A stretch of DNA of 64,000 nt from JBGAPI01 sp044221335. GTDB taxonomy: Bacteria; Pseudomonadota; Gammaproteobacteria; Xanthomonadales; Ahniellaceae. Every line of letters begins with the position of its first letter. Position 1 is the stretch's first letter. Made by a program: the position numbers and the translations under genes. Below, in pieces: positions 16,915 through 23,791 of the stretch. Below the pieces are notes generated by a model. The model had not been told where the DNA came from, searched no databases, and was given only the letters and a program-made list of their open reading frames with translations. The stretch spans positions 1-64,000 of the forward strand of contig JBGAPI010000023.1 in NCBI GenBank assembly GCA_044221335.1. Reading direction: 5' to 3'.

Positions 16915-18597
16915 ATGAGCGACATCTACCGGCGACTCGCCAGCGGTTTTCCTGAGCGCAAGATGCCGGGCAAGGACCATTTCCAGGCCGACGCCCGCAG
17001 CCTGGCGCGCTGGATCGAGGCGCTGCCGCTCGCCAACGCCGCCGCGACCGCACGCCTGCTCTACCAGGCGCTGCGGGAGATGAACACGCTGAAGATCGAC
17101 GGCCTGGCGCGCCTGGCGGCCCTGGAGTCGCTGCGGGCGCCGGTGCACCAGATCGTGCAGACGGTGGACCGCCAGATCATCGGCTCGAGCTTCCCGCTGC
17201 CGCCGCAGAAGGCCCAGCTGGGCTCGGTCGCGCAGGACTTCCAGTTCGAGATGGCGCAGGGCTACCGGATGGCGGCCTACGAGATCTGCGCGCCGGAGGG
17301 CAAGGTGCCGTTCCTGCGCGGCAAGTCGGTGGCCCTGGCGCTGACCCGCGCCGCCTCCCACCTCGCCGCGCAGCTGGCCAAGGCCTACCTGGTGTACGCG
17401 GCGCCGGCGTCTGGAACCTGGTCGGCCCTGCACGACGTGTTCCGCTTCGCCCAGTCGATCGCGCTCGACGACAAGGCGGTGGAAGACCCGCTGCTCGGCG
17501 GGGCGGAGGTCAACGTCCGCCTGTCCTACACGCATGCACTGCTGCTGGCGATCAGCAATCCCTACCGGCTGGGCCAGAAGGAGATCTACGACAGCACCGC
17601 CGTGACGCTTGCCTGGGCGCCGGTGGTCAGCCTGCGCGGCGGCGGGGCTTCCAGCCCGCGGGCGTTCTCGATCCCGCTCGAGCAGGACGCCGGCCCGGGC
17701 TACATTCCGGAAGAGCGCCGCAGCGACAGCATCGGTCTCGCCCATTTCGACACCGTCGGCCTCGAGCGCGACCTCGAACGCCAGCTGGCCTTCGTCAATG
17801 GCGAGGCCGGGTCGATCGGTTTCCGCCTGCGCGGGGCGCCGGTGGTCACGGTCAGCGCCGAACTGGTGAAGCGCCTGGTCGCGTCCTGGCAGCCGATTTC
17901 CGAACGTTCGCACCAGCGCTGGCCGGCCCACCACACGCTCGACACGCTGATCGGCCTGCACGCGGTCCATTTCAACCTGGCGGGTGGCCAGGATTTCGAG
18001 GCCTTCATGCGGCGCATGCGCGGGCCCGCGATCCAGCTCACCGAGCGCGAGCGCACCGCCTCCTGGGCCTCTGGCGGCGCCGAGGCGGCCCGTCCGGAGC
18101 GGGTATCGGCCCGGATCAACGACCAGAGTCTCGGCGGCTACCGGCTGGAGTGGCCGAAGGCGGAGTCGCTGAAGGCGCGGGTCGGCGAGGTGATCGGGCT
18201 GGCATTGCCGTCCGACGAGCCCAGCGACCAGCACTGGATGATCGGCGTCGTGCGCTGGCTCCGGATCGGCACCGATCGGGTCGAGGCGGGCGTCGAGCTT
18301 ATCGCGCGCACGGCGCGGGCCGCGGCGGTGCGCGCGCTCGACCATGCCGGGCATCCGCGCGCCGCGGTGCGCGCGATCCGGATGGAGTCGCTCGAGGATG
18401 CGGGCGATCCGTCCTACCTGGCACCGCAGATGTCCGACCTCACCGCGGCGCGGGTCGAGGTCACCGAGGCGCCCGAGCCCTATGGCGTGTCCGAGGACTG
18501 CGAAGTCCGGATCCTGACCGACCACCGCGTTCGCGAGCAGTCCGTGTCCTACCTGCGTCTGACCATCGAACCCCAGGCACAAAGCCAAGCAGCATGA
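16915..18597 (+). CDS. PilZ-domain-like protein coupled to ispG
   Basis: 560 residues with no membrane segment. The long N-terminal part is helical (RRLASGFPERKMPGKDHFQ, LARWIEALPLANAAATARLL). The C-terminal part resembles PilZ: RVSARINDQSLGGYRLEW carries the D-x-S-x-x-G motif, followed by GVVRWLR and VEAGVELIA, which match PilZ strands. It may therefore bind c-di-GMP, though a clear RxxxR before the domain is not certain. Its TGA overlaps the ATG of ispG (ATGA), so the two are translationally coupled. Similar large proteins occur beside ispG in xanthomonads, often annotated only as chaperone-like or hypothetical (from memory). Confidence 0.7.
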   Translation: MSDIYRRLASGFPERKMPGKDHFQADARSLARWIEALPLANAAATARLLYQALREMNTLKIDGLARLAALESLRAPVHQIVQTVDRQIIGSSFPLPPQKAQLGSVAQDFQFEMAQGYRMAAYEICAPEGKVPFLRGKSVALALTRAASHLAAQLAKAYLVYAAPASGTWSALHDVFRFAQSIALDDKAVEDPLLGGAEVNVRLSYTHALLLAISNPYRLGQKEIYDSTAVTLAWAPVVSLRGGGASSPRAFSIPLEQDAGPGYIPEERRSDSIGLAHFDTVGLERDLERQLAFVNGEAGSIGFRLRGAPVVTVSAELVKRLVASWQPISERSHQRWPAHHTLDTLIGLHAVHFNLAGGQDFEAFMRRMRGPAIQLTERERTASWASGGAEAARPERVSARINDQSLGGYRLEWPKAESLKARVGEVIGLALPSDEPSDQHWMIGVVRWLRIGTDRVEAGVELIARTARAAAVRALDHAGHPRAAVRAIRMESLEDAGDPSYLAPQMSDLTAARVEVTEAPEPYGVSEDCEVRILTDHRVREQSVSYLRLTIEPQAQSQAA

Positions 18598-19835
18598 GTT
18601 TCGAGTCCCCGTATCTCCCGCGCCGGCGCAGCGTCCCGGTCGCGGTCGGCAGGCTGCGCATCGGCGGCGATGCGCCGGTCGTCGTGCAGTCGATGACCAA
18701 CACCGACACCGCCGACGTCGCGGCCAGCGTCAAGCAGGTCGCCGAACTCGCGCGCGCCGGCTCCGAGCTGGTGCGCCTCACCGTCAACACCCCGGAGGCG
18801 GCCGCGGCGATCCCGCGGATCCGCGAGAAGCTCGACCGGATGGCGGTGGAGGTGCCGCTGATCGGCGACTTCCACTACAACGGCCACCAGCTGCTTGCGG
18901 CCGAGCCGGCCTGCGCGACGGCGCTGGCGAAATACCGGATCAATCCGGGCAACGTCGGCTTCGGCCGCAAGAAGGACCAGCAGTTCGCGACCCTGATCGA
19001 GCTTGCCGCGCGCCATCACAAGCCGGTGCGGATCGGGGTCAACTGGGGTTCGCTGGACCAGCAGCTGCTGGCCCGGCTGATGGACGAGAACCATGCCCGG
19101 GTCGAGCCCTGGGAGGCCAGCCGGGTGATGCGCGAAGCGCTGGTGCGATCGGCGCTCGACTCCGCGGAGCGCGCCGAGGAACTGGGGCTGCCGCGCGAGC
19201 GCATCGTGCTGTCGTGCAAGGTCAGCGGCGTGCAGGAGCTGATCGCGGTGTACCGCGACCTCGCGAAGCGCGGCGACTACGCGCTGCACCTCGGCCTCAC
19301 CGAGGCGGGCATGGGCAGCAAGGGCATCGTCGCTTCGACGGCCGCGCTCGGCGTGCTGCTGGGCGAGGGCATCGGCGACACCATCCGGATCTCGCTGACG
19401 CCGGAGCCGGGCGAGTCGCGCACGCGCGAGGTGATCGTCGCCCAGGAGCTGCTGCAGACCATGGGCCTGCGCGCCTTCACCCCGCTGGTCACCGCCTGTC
19501 CCGGCTGCGGCCGCACCACCAGCACGCTGTTCCAGGAGCTGGCGAAGACGGTGCAGGAACACGTCCGCGCGAAGATGCCGGAGTGGCGCCTGCAGTACGA
19601 CGGGGTCGAGAACCTGACGCTGGCGGTGATGGGCTGCGTCGTCAACGGTCCCGGCGAGTCCAAGCACGCGGACATCGGCATTTCGCTACCCGGCACCGGC
19701 GAGGCGCCGGCAGCACCGGTGTTCATCGACGGCGAGAAGGTGTCGACGCTGCGCGGCGAGAACATCGCGCAGGATTTCGTGGGGATGATCGAGCGCTACG
19801 TGGCGCGGCGGTATGTGCCCAAGGCGCAGGGCTGA
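18594..19835 (+). CDS. ispG: 4-hydroxy-3-methylbut-2-en-1-yl diphosphate synthase (flavodoxin)
   Basis: 413 residues. IspG converts MEcPP to HMBPP, the penultimate step of the MEP isoprenoid pathway, using one [4Fe-4S] cluster. Typical segments are visible: PVVVQSMTNTDTADV near the N terminus, RINPGNVGFGRKKDQQF, HLGLTEAGMGSKGIVAST, then the cluster ligands in TACPGCGRTT and MGCVVNGPGESKHADIG. The length fits the bacterial two-domain form. It starts inside the stop of the upstream PilZ-like gene. The stop TGA is the first TGA of a GGGCTGA repeat array. Confidence 0.98.
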   Translation: MSFESPYLPRRRSVPVAVGRLRIGGDAPVVVQSMTNTDTADVAASVKQVAELARAGSELVRLTVNTPEAAAAIPRIREKLDRMAVEVPLIGDFHYNGHQLLAAEPACATALAKYRINPGNVGFGRKKDQQFATLIELAARHHKPVRIGVNWGSLDQQLLARLMDENHARVEPWEASRVMREALVRSALDSAERAEELGLPRERIVLSCKVSGVQELIAVYRDLAKRGDYALHLGLTEAGMGSKGIVASTAALGVLLGEGIGDTIRISLTPEPGESRTREVIVAQELLQTMGLRAFTPLVTACPGCGRTTSTLFQELAKTVQEHVRAKMPEWRLQYDGVENLTLAVMGCVVNGPGESKHADIGISLPGTGEAPAAPVFIDGEKVSTLRGENIAQDFVGMIERYVARRYVPKAQG

Positions 19836-19857
19836 GGGCTGAGGGCCGGGGGCTGAA
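19829..19857 (+). repeat. GGGCTGA heptamer array containing the ispG stop codon
   Basis: Four G-runs follow in the sense strand: GGG CTGA GGG CTGA GGG CC GGGGG. The first heptamer supplies the ispG stop. This is one member of the GGGCNNA family seen at other gene ends. Confidence 0.7.
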
Positions 19858-19971
19858 GCCAGGGTGCGTCTCGGACGCACCAGCATTGACGCGCGGACGG
19901 GCACCGCCCGCACTACGCCGACGGGTTCACAGCACAGCGCACCGCAATTCCCGCTTCGACGAGAAGTCTGC

Positions 19972-20113
19972 TGTGGGACGGGGCTTCAGCCCCGATGGCG
20001 ATCCGCTACGCCGTCGCGACTGAGGTGCTTCGACCGGATGGCCGTGATGCACGCTCTCGCAATCGCCGCATCGTTGCCGTGGTTCGCCATCGGGGCTGAA
20101 GCCCCGTCCCACA
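19972..20113. repeat. Pair of inverted REP-like palindromes
   Basis: TGTGGGACGGGGCTTCAGCC at 19972 reads on into CCGATGGC. Its near-exact inverse, GCCATCGGGGCTGAAGCCCC, lies at 20086 and runs on to GTCCCACA. The two face each other about 85 bases apart in the ispG/eamA intergenic region. Each unit is itself a GGGGCTTCAGCCCC palindrome. Degenerate relatives lie near 2696-2777. This is a typical REP/BIME layout; no RAYT transposase gene is in the window. Confidence 0.85.
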
Positions 20114-20180
20114 AGAGCCGGTCGTGAGGAGTCGCTCCAGACGCGCGCCTCGTGCCCTGAATCGCAGCGAGGAGAGGACA

Positions 20181-20301
20181 CTGCGCCCTGCGCCCTGCGC
20201 CCTGCGCCCTGCGCCCTGCGCCCTGCGCCCTGCGCCCTGTGCTCTGCGCTCTGTGCTCTGTGCCCTGTGCCCTGTGCCCTGTGCCCTGTGCCCTGTGCCC
20301 A
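20181..20301 (-). repeat. 121-bp heptanucleotide tandem array
   Basis: About 17 units of CTG(C/T)GC(C/T)C on the plus strand, equal to GGGCGCA/GGGCACA on the minus strand. The left half is mostly the GCGCCCT form, the right half the GTGCCCT form, with three CTCTG-type variants between. The G-rich strand is the sense strand of the eamA gene, so the array would lie in its 3' untranslated RNA. There are no spacers, so it is not a CRISPR. Confidence 0.9.
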
Positions 20302-20340
20302 AATTTTCAGCGAAGCGACGGCGACTGCTCACAAGATGCC

Positions 20341-20370
20341 CCCAGAGTTTCAGCCCTCAGCCCTCAGCCC
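20341..20370 (-). repeat. GGGCTGA array directly after the eamA stop
   Basis: On the minus strand the stop TAG is followed at once by GGGGCTGAGGGCTGAGGGCT and a further G-run. Same family as the array at the ispG stop; spacing fits a G-quadruplex in the transcript. Confidence 0.7.
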
Positions 20371-21321
20371 CTACCGCGGCGGCGGCCGATCGCCGGCAAT
20401 CTCGGGATCCGTCGCTACCCGCTGCGCCAGCTTCGCCTCGCGGCGGGCGATGTAGATGTTGGACGCGAAGATGATCGCCGAGCCGATCGCCGTGTAGCGG
20501 TCGAGATGCTCGTCGAACAGGCACCAGGCCAGCACGGCGACCACCGGCAACTGCACGAAGCTGATCGGCGTGAGCACCGACGCGTCGCCGAGGCGCAGCC
20601 CGCGGGTCCAGAGCATGTGTGCGGTCGTGCCGAGGCCGCCGGCCAGCGCCACCCACAGCCAGGTGAGTCCGACCGGCCATTGCCAGACCAGCAGGGCCGG
20701 GATCAGCGTCATCGGCACCCACAGCATCGTGGTGGTCAGCACGATCGCGTCGGCCGATTCGGTACGGGTCAGGAACTTGATGCTGATCGACACGCTGGCG
20801 CTCATCGCCGCCGCCAGCAGCGCGACGAAGATCCCCGCGGAGAAATCCTGCGAGAACGGCCGCACCACCACCAGGACGCCGAGGAAGCCGACGAACACCG
20901 CCGTCCAGCGTCGCGCGCGCACCACCTCGCCCAGCACCAGCACGGCGCCGATGGTGACGAACAGCGGTGTGGAGTAGGTGATCGCGATCGCCTGCGCGAT
21001 CGGCAGGTGGGCGATCGCCCAGAAGCCCGACAGCATCGAGATGGTGCCGATCACGCAGCGGAACAGGTACAGCGGCAGCTTGTCGGTGCCGAGGATGCCC
21101 GGCCCGTGGCGGAACAGGATGGGCAGCGCGAACAGCAGGCCGAAGAGATTGCGGAAGAACGCGACCTCGAACGCATGCAGCTGCTCGGAAGCCTTGCGGA
21201 TGGTGATCGCCATGAAGCCGAAGAACACCGCCGACAGCGTCATCAGCAGCACCGCGCGCCAGAGCTGGCGCGCGGGGTCGCCGGGAGTCCCGGGAGTGGG
21301 CGCGGCCGCCGCCGTCGTCAT
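20371..21321 (-). CDS. EamA/DMT-superfamily transporter
   Basis: 316 residues with about ten hydrophobic segments in two EamA repeats (AVLLMTLSAVFFGFMAITIR; GIFVALLAAAMSASVSISIK). Segments such as FRNLFGLLFALPILF and LTPISFVQLPVVAVLAWCLF are typical of the RhaT/YdcZ-type drug/metabolite exporter superfamily. The substrate cannot be deduced. The ATG overlaps the efpL stop (ATGA), suggesting coupled expression. The stop is followed by heptamer arrays. Confidence 0.9.
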   Translation of the reverse strand: MTTAAAAPTPGTPGDPARQLWRAVLLMTLSAVFFGFMAITIRKASEQLHAFEVAFFRNLFGLLFALPILFRHGPGILGTDKLPLYLFRCVIGTISMLSGFWAIAHLPIAQAIAITYSTPLFVTIGAVLVLGEVVRARRWTAVFVGFLGVLVVVRPFSQDFSAGIFVALLAAAMSASVSISIKFLTRTESADAIVLTTTMLWVPMTLIPALLVWQWPVGLTWLWVALAGGLGTTAHMLWTRGLRLGDASVLTPISFVQLPVVAVLAWCLFDEHLDRYTAIGSAIIFASNIYIARREAKLAQRVATDPEIAGDRPPPR

Positions 21322-21881
21322 GCGCGGCCGAGGAACTCGCCGGTTTCGGTGGAGACGCGGACCTTCTCCCCGGTGGTGATGTATTCCGGCACCTGGATCT
21401 CGATGCCGCTGGACAGCTTCGCCGGCTTCGGCCGCTTGGTCGCGGTCGCGCCTTTCAGCTCCGGTGCGGTGTCGACGACTTCGAGCTCGACGCTCTGCGG
21501 CAGCTGCAGCGCCAGCGGCGTCTCGTCGCGCAGCAGCACGTAGCAGCCCTCGAGGCCTTCGGTGATGTAGCCGGCGACGTCGGCGAGGCCGTTCGCGTCG
21601 AGGAGGTACTGGGTGTAGTCCTCGGCGTCCATGAACACGAACGAGGTGTCGTCGCGGTAGGAGAAGGTCGCCGCGCGTCGCGACAGTTCGATTTCCGGCA
21701 GATCGTCCTCGGCGCGCAGGCTGAGGTCGAGCTTCACGCCGCCCGGCACCGAATACATCTGGAAACGGTAGGTCGTGTTGCCGCCGCGACCCTGAGGCGC
21801 GCTGCGCTCGATCGAGCTGATCTGCCAGGTCTGGTTGTTGTGCTGGACGACGTTGCCTTTCTTGAGGTCGGAGGCCTTCAT
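21318..21881 (-). CDS. efpL: Elongation factor P-like protein EfpL (YeiP)
   Basis: 187 residues, close to the ~190 of E. coli YeiP/EfpL. It keeps the EF-P three-domain layout and the YeiP-type loop SAPQGRGG, with Arg where canonical EF-P carries the modified Lys. It also has FMDAEDYTQYL, LQLPQSVELEVVDTAPELKG and the C-terminal SSGIEIQVPEYITTGEKVRV. EF-P family proteins relieve ribosome stalling at polyproline stretches; EfpL does so without the Lys modification. The start at MKASDLKKG fits family length; the upstream in-frame extension contains a repeat and is unlikely to be coding. Confidence 0.95.
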   Translation of the reverse strand: MKASDLKKGNVVQHNNQTWQISSIERSAPQGRGGNTTYRFQMYSVPGGVKLDLSLRAEDDLPEIELSRRAATFSYRDDTSFVFMDAEDYTQYLLDANGLADVAGYITEGLEGCYVLLRDETPLALQLPQSVELEVVDTAPELKGATATKRPKPAKLSSGIEIQVPEYITTGEKVRVSTETGEFLGRA

Positions 21882-22025
21882 GTGTCGTGTGGTCTTGTCG
21901 GATTCGTGGATGGGCGAGGGCCCAGGGCCCGGTGGGATTTCGGCAGCGTCGATGCCTCGCACTCGCAGGAGCCCGCTCCTTCGGGGCCCTGTGCCTTGGT
22001 CGAAGCGAATCGCCGCGATGAACGG

Positions 22026-22793
22026 CTACTTCGGTTGCAGTCTGACGGCTCCGTCGACCCGGAGGGTTGTCCCGTTGAGATAGCGGTTCTGCAGGATGAA
22101 TGCGACCGTCGAGGCGAACTCCTCGGGCTTGCCGAGGCGCGAGGGATAGGGCACCGAGGCGCACAGCGATTCGTAGACCGCCGGCGGCATGCCGTCGACC
22201 ATCGGCGTGTGGAACACGCCGGGAGCGACGGTGACGACGCGCACGCCGATGCGGGCGAACTCGCGCGCCATCGGCAGGGTCATGCCGACCACGCCGCCCT
22301 TCGACGCGGAGTAGGCGGCCTGGCCGATCTGGCCCTCGAACGCCGCGATCGACGCGGTGTTCACCACGACGCCGCGCTCGCCGTCCTCGCCGGCCGCGTT
22401 GGACTGCATCAGCGACGCGGCGGCCTTGGCGACATTGAACGAGCCGACCAGGTTGACCCGCACGGTGGTCTCGAACTGCGACAGCGGCATCGGACCATCC
22501 TTGCCGAGCACGCGTCCGGCGCCGAGGATGCCGGCACAGCTGATCGCGGCGTTGAGGCCGCCCATCGTGTCGCGGGCCTTCGCGATGGCGTCGCGCACGC
22601 CGTCCTCGCTGGTGACATCCGTCCGCACGTAGCTCGCCGCGGCACCGAGCGCCGCGGCCGCGGCCTGGCCCTTCCCGTCGTTGACATCGAGCAGCGTGAC
22701 CCTGGCGCCGTGGGCGACCAGATGCTGCGCGACGGCGTAGCCGAGTCCGGAGGCGCCGCCGGTGATGACGGCCTGGGTGTCGGAGAGGTTCAT
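22026..22793 (-). CDS. Short-chain dehydrogenase, 3-hydroxyacyl-CoA dehydrogenase type II-like
   Basis: 255 residues, classical SDR. The cofactor motif is TGGASGLG near the N terminus, an Asp in LLDVND favours NAD+, and the catalytic set is N-T-A-S-I with YSASK. The overall pattern (AISCAGILGAG, GEDGERGVVVNTASIAAFEG, PYPSRLGKPEEFA) resembles HSD10/3-hydroxy-2-methylbutyryl-CoA dehydrogenases of isoleucine and fatty-acid degradation. The precise substrate is not certain. It stands alone, 145 bases upstream of efpL on the same strand. Confidence 0.85.
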   Translation of the reverse strand: MNLSDTQAVITGGASGLGYAVAQHLVAHGARVTLLDVNDGKGQAAAAALGAAASYVRTDVTSEDGVRDAIAKARDTMGGLNAAISCAGILGAGRVLGKDGPMPLSQFETTVRVNLVGSFNVAKAAASLMQSNAAGEDGERGVVVNTASIAAFEGQIGQAAYSASKGGVVGMTLPMAREFARIGVRVVTVAPGVFHTPMVDGMPPAVYESLCASVPYPSRLGKPEEFASTVAFILQNRYLNGTTLRVDGAVRLQPK

Positions 22794-23133
22794 GGCGCGG
22801 TCCGAGAAGAGGGGGCCGCATTGTAGTTGCGCCGGGTCGTCGGGTGCGGGCGATTTGCTGACCGGCGACGGAACGCGAGGCGCGCCAAGGCGGTACAACT
22901 CGATTGCGAAGCCCTGGACAGCCCAACGGCCACGCCGTTGTACCCGCCGATAGCGAAGCCGCTGTACGAGCCGGCGATGAAGAGGCTGTCGCGGGAGGGG
23001 CTCAGCTCCGGATGACAAGGACATCGGAAGAGCGCAGGCCCGTCCGTACGGCCTGCAACCGACTCCTTCGCACTTCCAGCGCCTCGCCATCGCGGCGAAA
23101 CCGCCCCCGACAGCGGGAAGGCCTGGGCGACCT
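22794..23133. other. Non-coding stretch upstream of the SDR gene
   Basis: Several short ORFs cross this region in different frames but none has a recognisable family or a ribosome binding site. A short repeat-like segment (CCGATAGCGAAGCCGCTGTA and near variants) occurs around 22935-22980. Nothing else is recognised. Confidence 0.45.
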
Positions 23134-23622
23134 CTACAAATCGCGCTGGTAGTACGCGTCGCAGGCGAAGTGTCCGGTCGCGCCGCACGGCGCCGCGATC
23201 CGCACGAAGCCATTGGCCTCGTAGAGCTTCTGCGCCGCGGTCATCTGCTGCAGGGTTTCAAGGTAGCAGCGCGCGTAGCCGTGGCCGCGGGCGGCGTCCA
23301 GGCAACAGGTCATCAGCGCCTGACCGGCGCCGCGACCGCGCAGCTCCGGCAGGAAATACATCTTTCGCAACTCGCAGGTCGTGCCGTCGCCACCGGCCAG
23401 CGGCGCGATGCCGCCGCCGCCCAGCACGATGCCGTCGACCTCGACCACGAAGTAGGCCGAACGCGGAGCGGCGTAGGCCACGCTCATGTGATCGACCTCG
23501 GCGTCGTGGATGGCGAAGCCCGGCCCGTCGGCGCCAAATTCGGGCATGACGGTGCGGATGATGGCGGCGATGCGGAGGTCGTCGCTGGTGGAGATCGGGC
23601 GGACGGCGAAGGATTTCGACAT
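23134..23622 (-). CDS. GNAT-family N-acetyltransferase
   Basis: 162 residues. The acetyl-CoA binding motif A is clear: LRKMYFLPELRGRGAGQAL, with R-G-x-G-A. It is followed by the C-terminal YLETLQQMTAAQKLYEANGF typical of GNATs. Cytoplasmic. The acceptor substrate is unknown; the overall pattern resembles small-molecule/amino-acid acetyltransferases. No operon partner lies within 100 bases. Confidence 0.88.
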   Translation of the reverse strand: MSKSFAVRPISTSDDLRIAAIIRTVMPEFGADGPGFAIHDAEVDHMSVAYAAPRSAYFVVEVDGIVLGGGGIAPLAGGDGTTCELRKMYFLPELRGRGAGQALMTCCLDAARGHGYARCYLETLQQMTAAQKLYEANGFVRIAAPCGATGHFACDAYYQRDL

Positions 23623-23637
23623 GGCGCGAGTCTAAAC

Positions 23638-23745
23638 CCGTCATTGCGAGCGCAGCGAAGCAATCCAGCGCCTTCGCATTCTCGCGTTGCAGAGCACCGT
23701 CGCTGGCTTGCTTCGTCGTCGCTGCGCTCCTCCTCGCAATGACGG
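23638..23745. repeat. Long palindromic repeat, copy 1 (CGTCATTGCGAG...CTCGCAATGACG)
   Basis: The ends CCGTCATTGCGAG and CTCGCAATGACGG are exact inverses. Inside them AGCGAAGCAATCCAGCG and GCTGGCTTGCTTCGTCG are near inverses. Total length is 108 bases, between the GNAT gene and the GGDEF-EAL gene. The second full copy is at 53072-53185. Confidence 0.88.
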
Positions 23746-23752
23746 AGGTTTT

Positions 23753-23791
23753 CCTCAGCCCTCAGTCCGCAGCCTTCAGTCCGCAGCCCTC
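23753..23791 (-). repeat. GGGCTGA/GGACTGA array at the GGDEF-EAL stop
   Basis: On the minus strand the stop TGA begins a run TGAGGGCTGCGGACTGAAGG, followed by further GGCTG and GGACTGAGGGCTGAGG units. Imperfect member of the heptamer family; the stop codon lies in the first unit. Confidence 0.6.

Noticed and set aside
20181..20301. Possible CRISPR array
   Set aside because: The unit is 7 bases with no spacers and no cas genes nearby; it is a simple tandem repeat.
22790..23188. A 132-codon minus-strand ORF between the SDR and GNAT genes
   Set aside because: No ribosome binding site, no family, and it runs into the GNAT gene in another frame.
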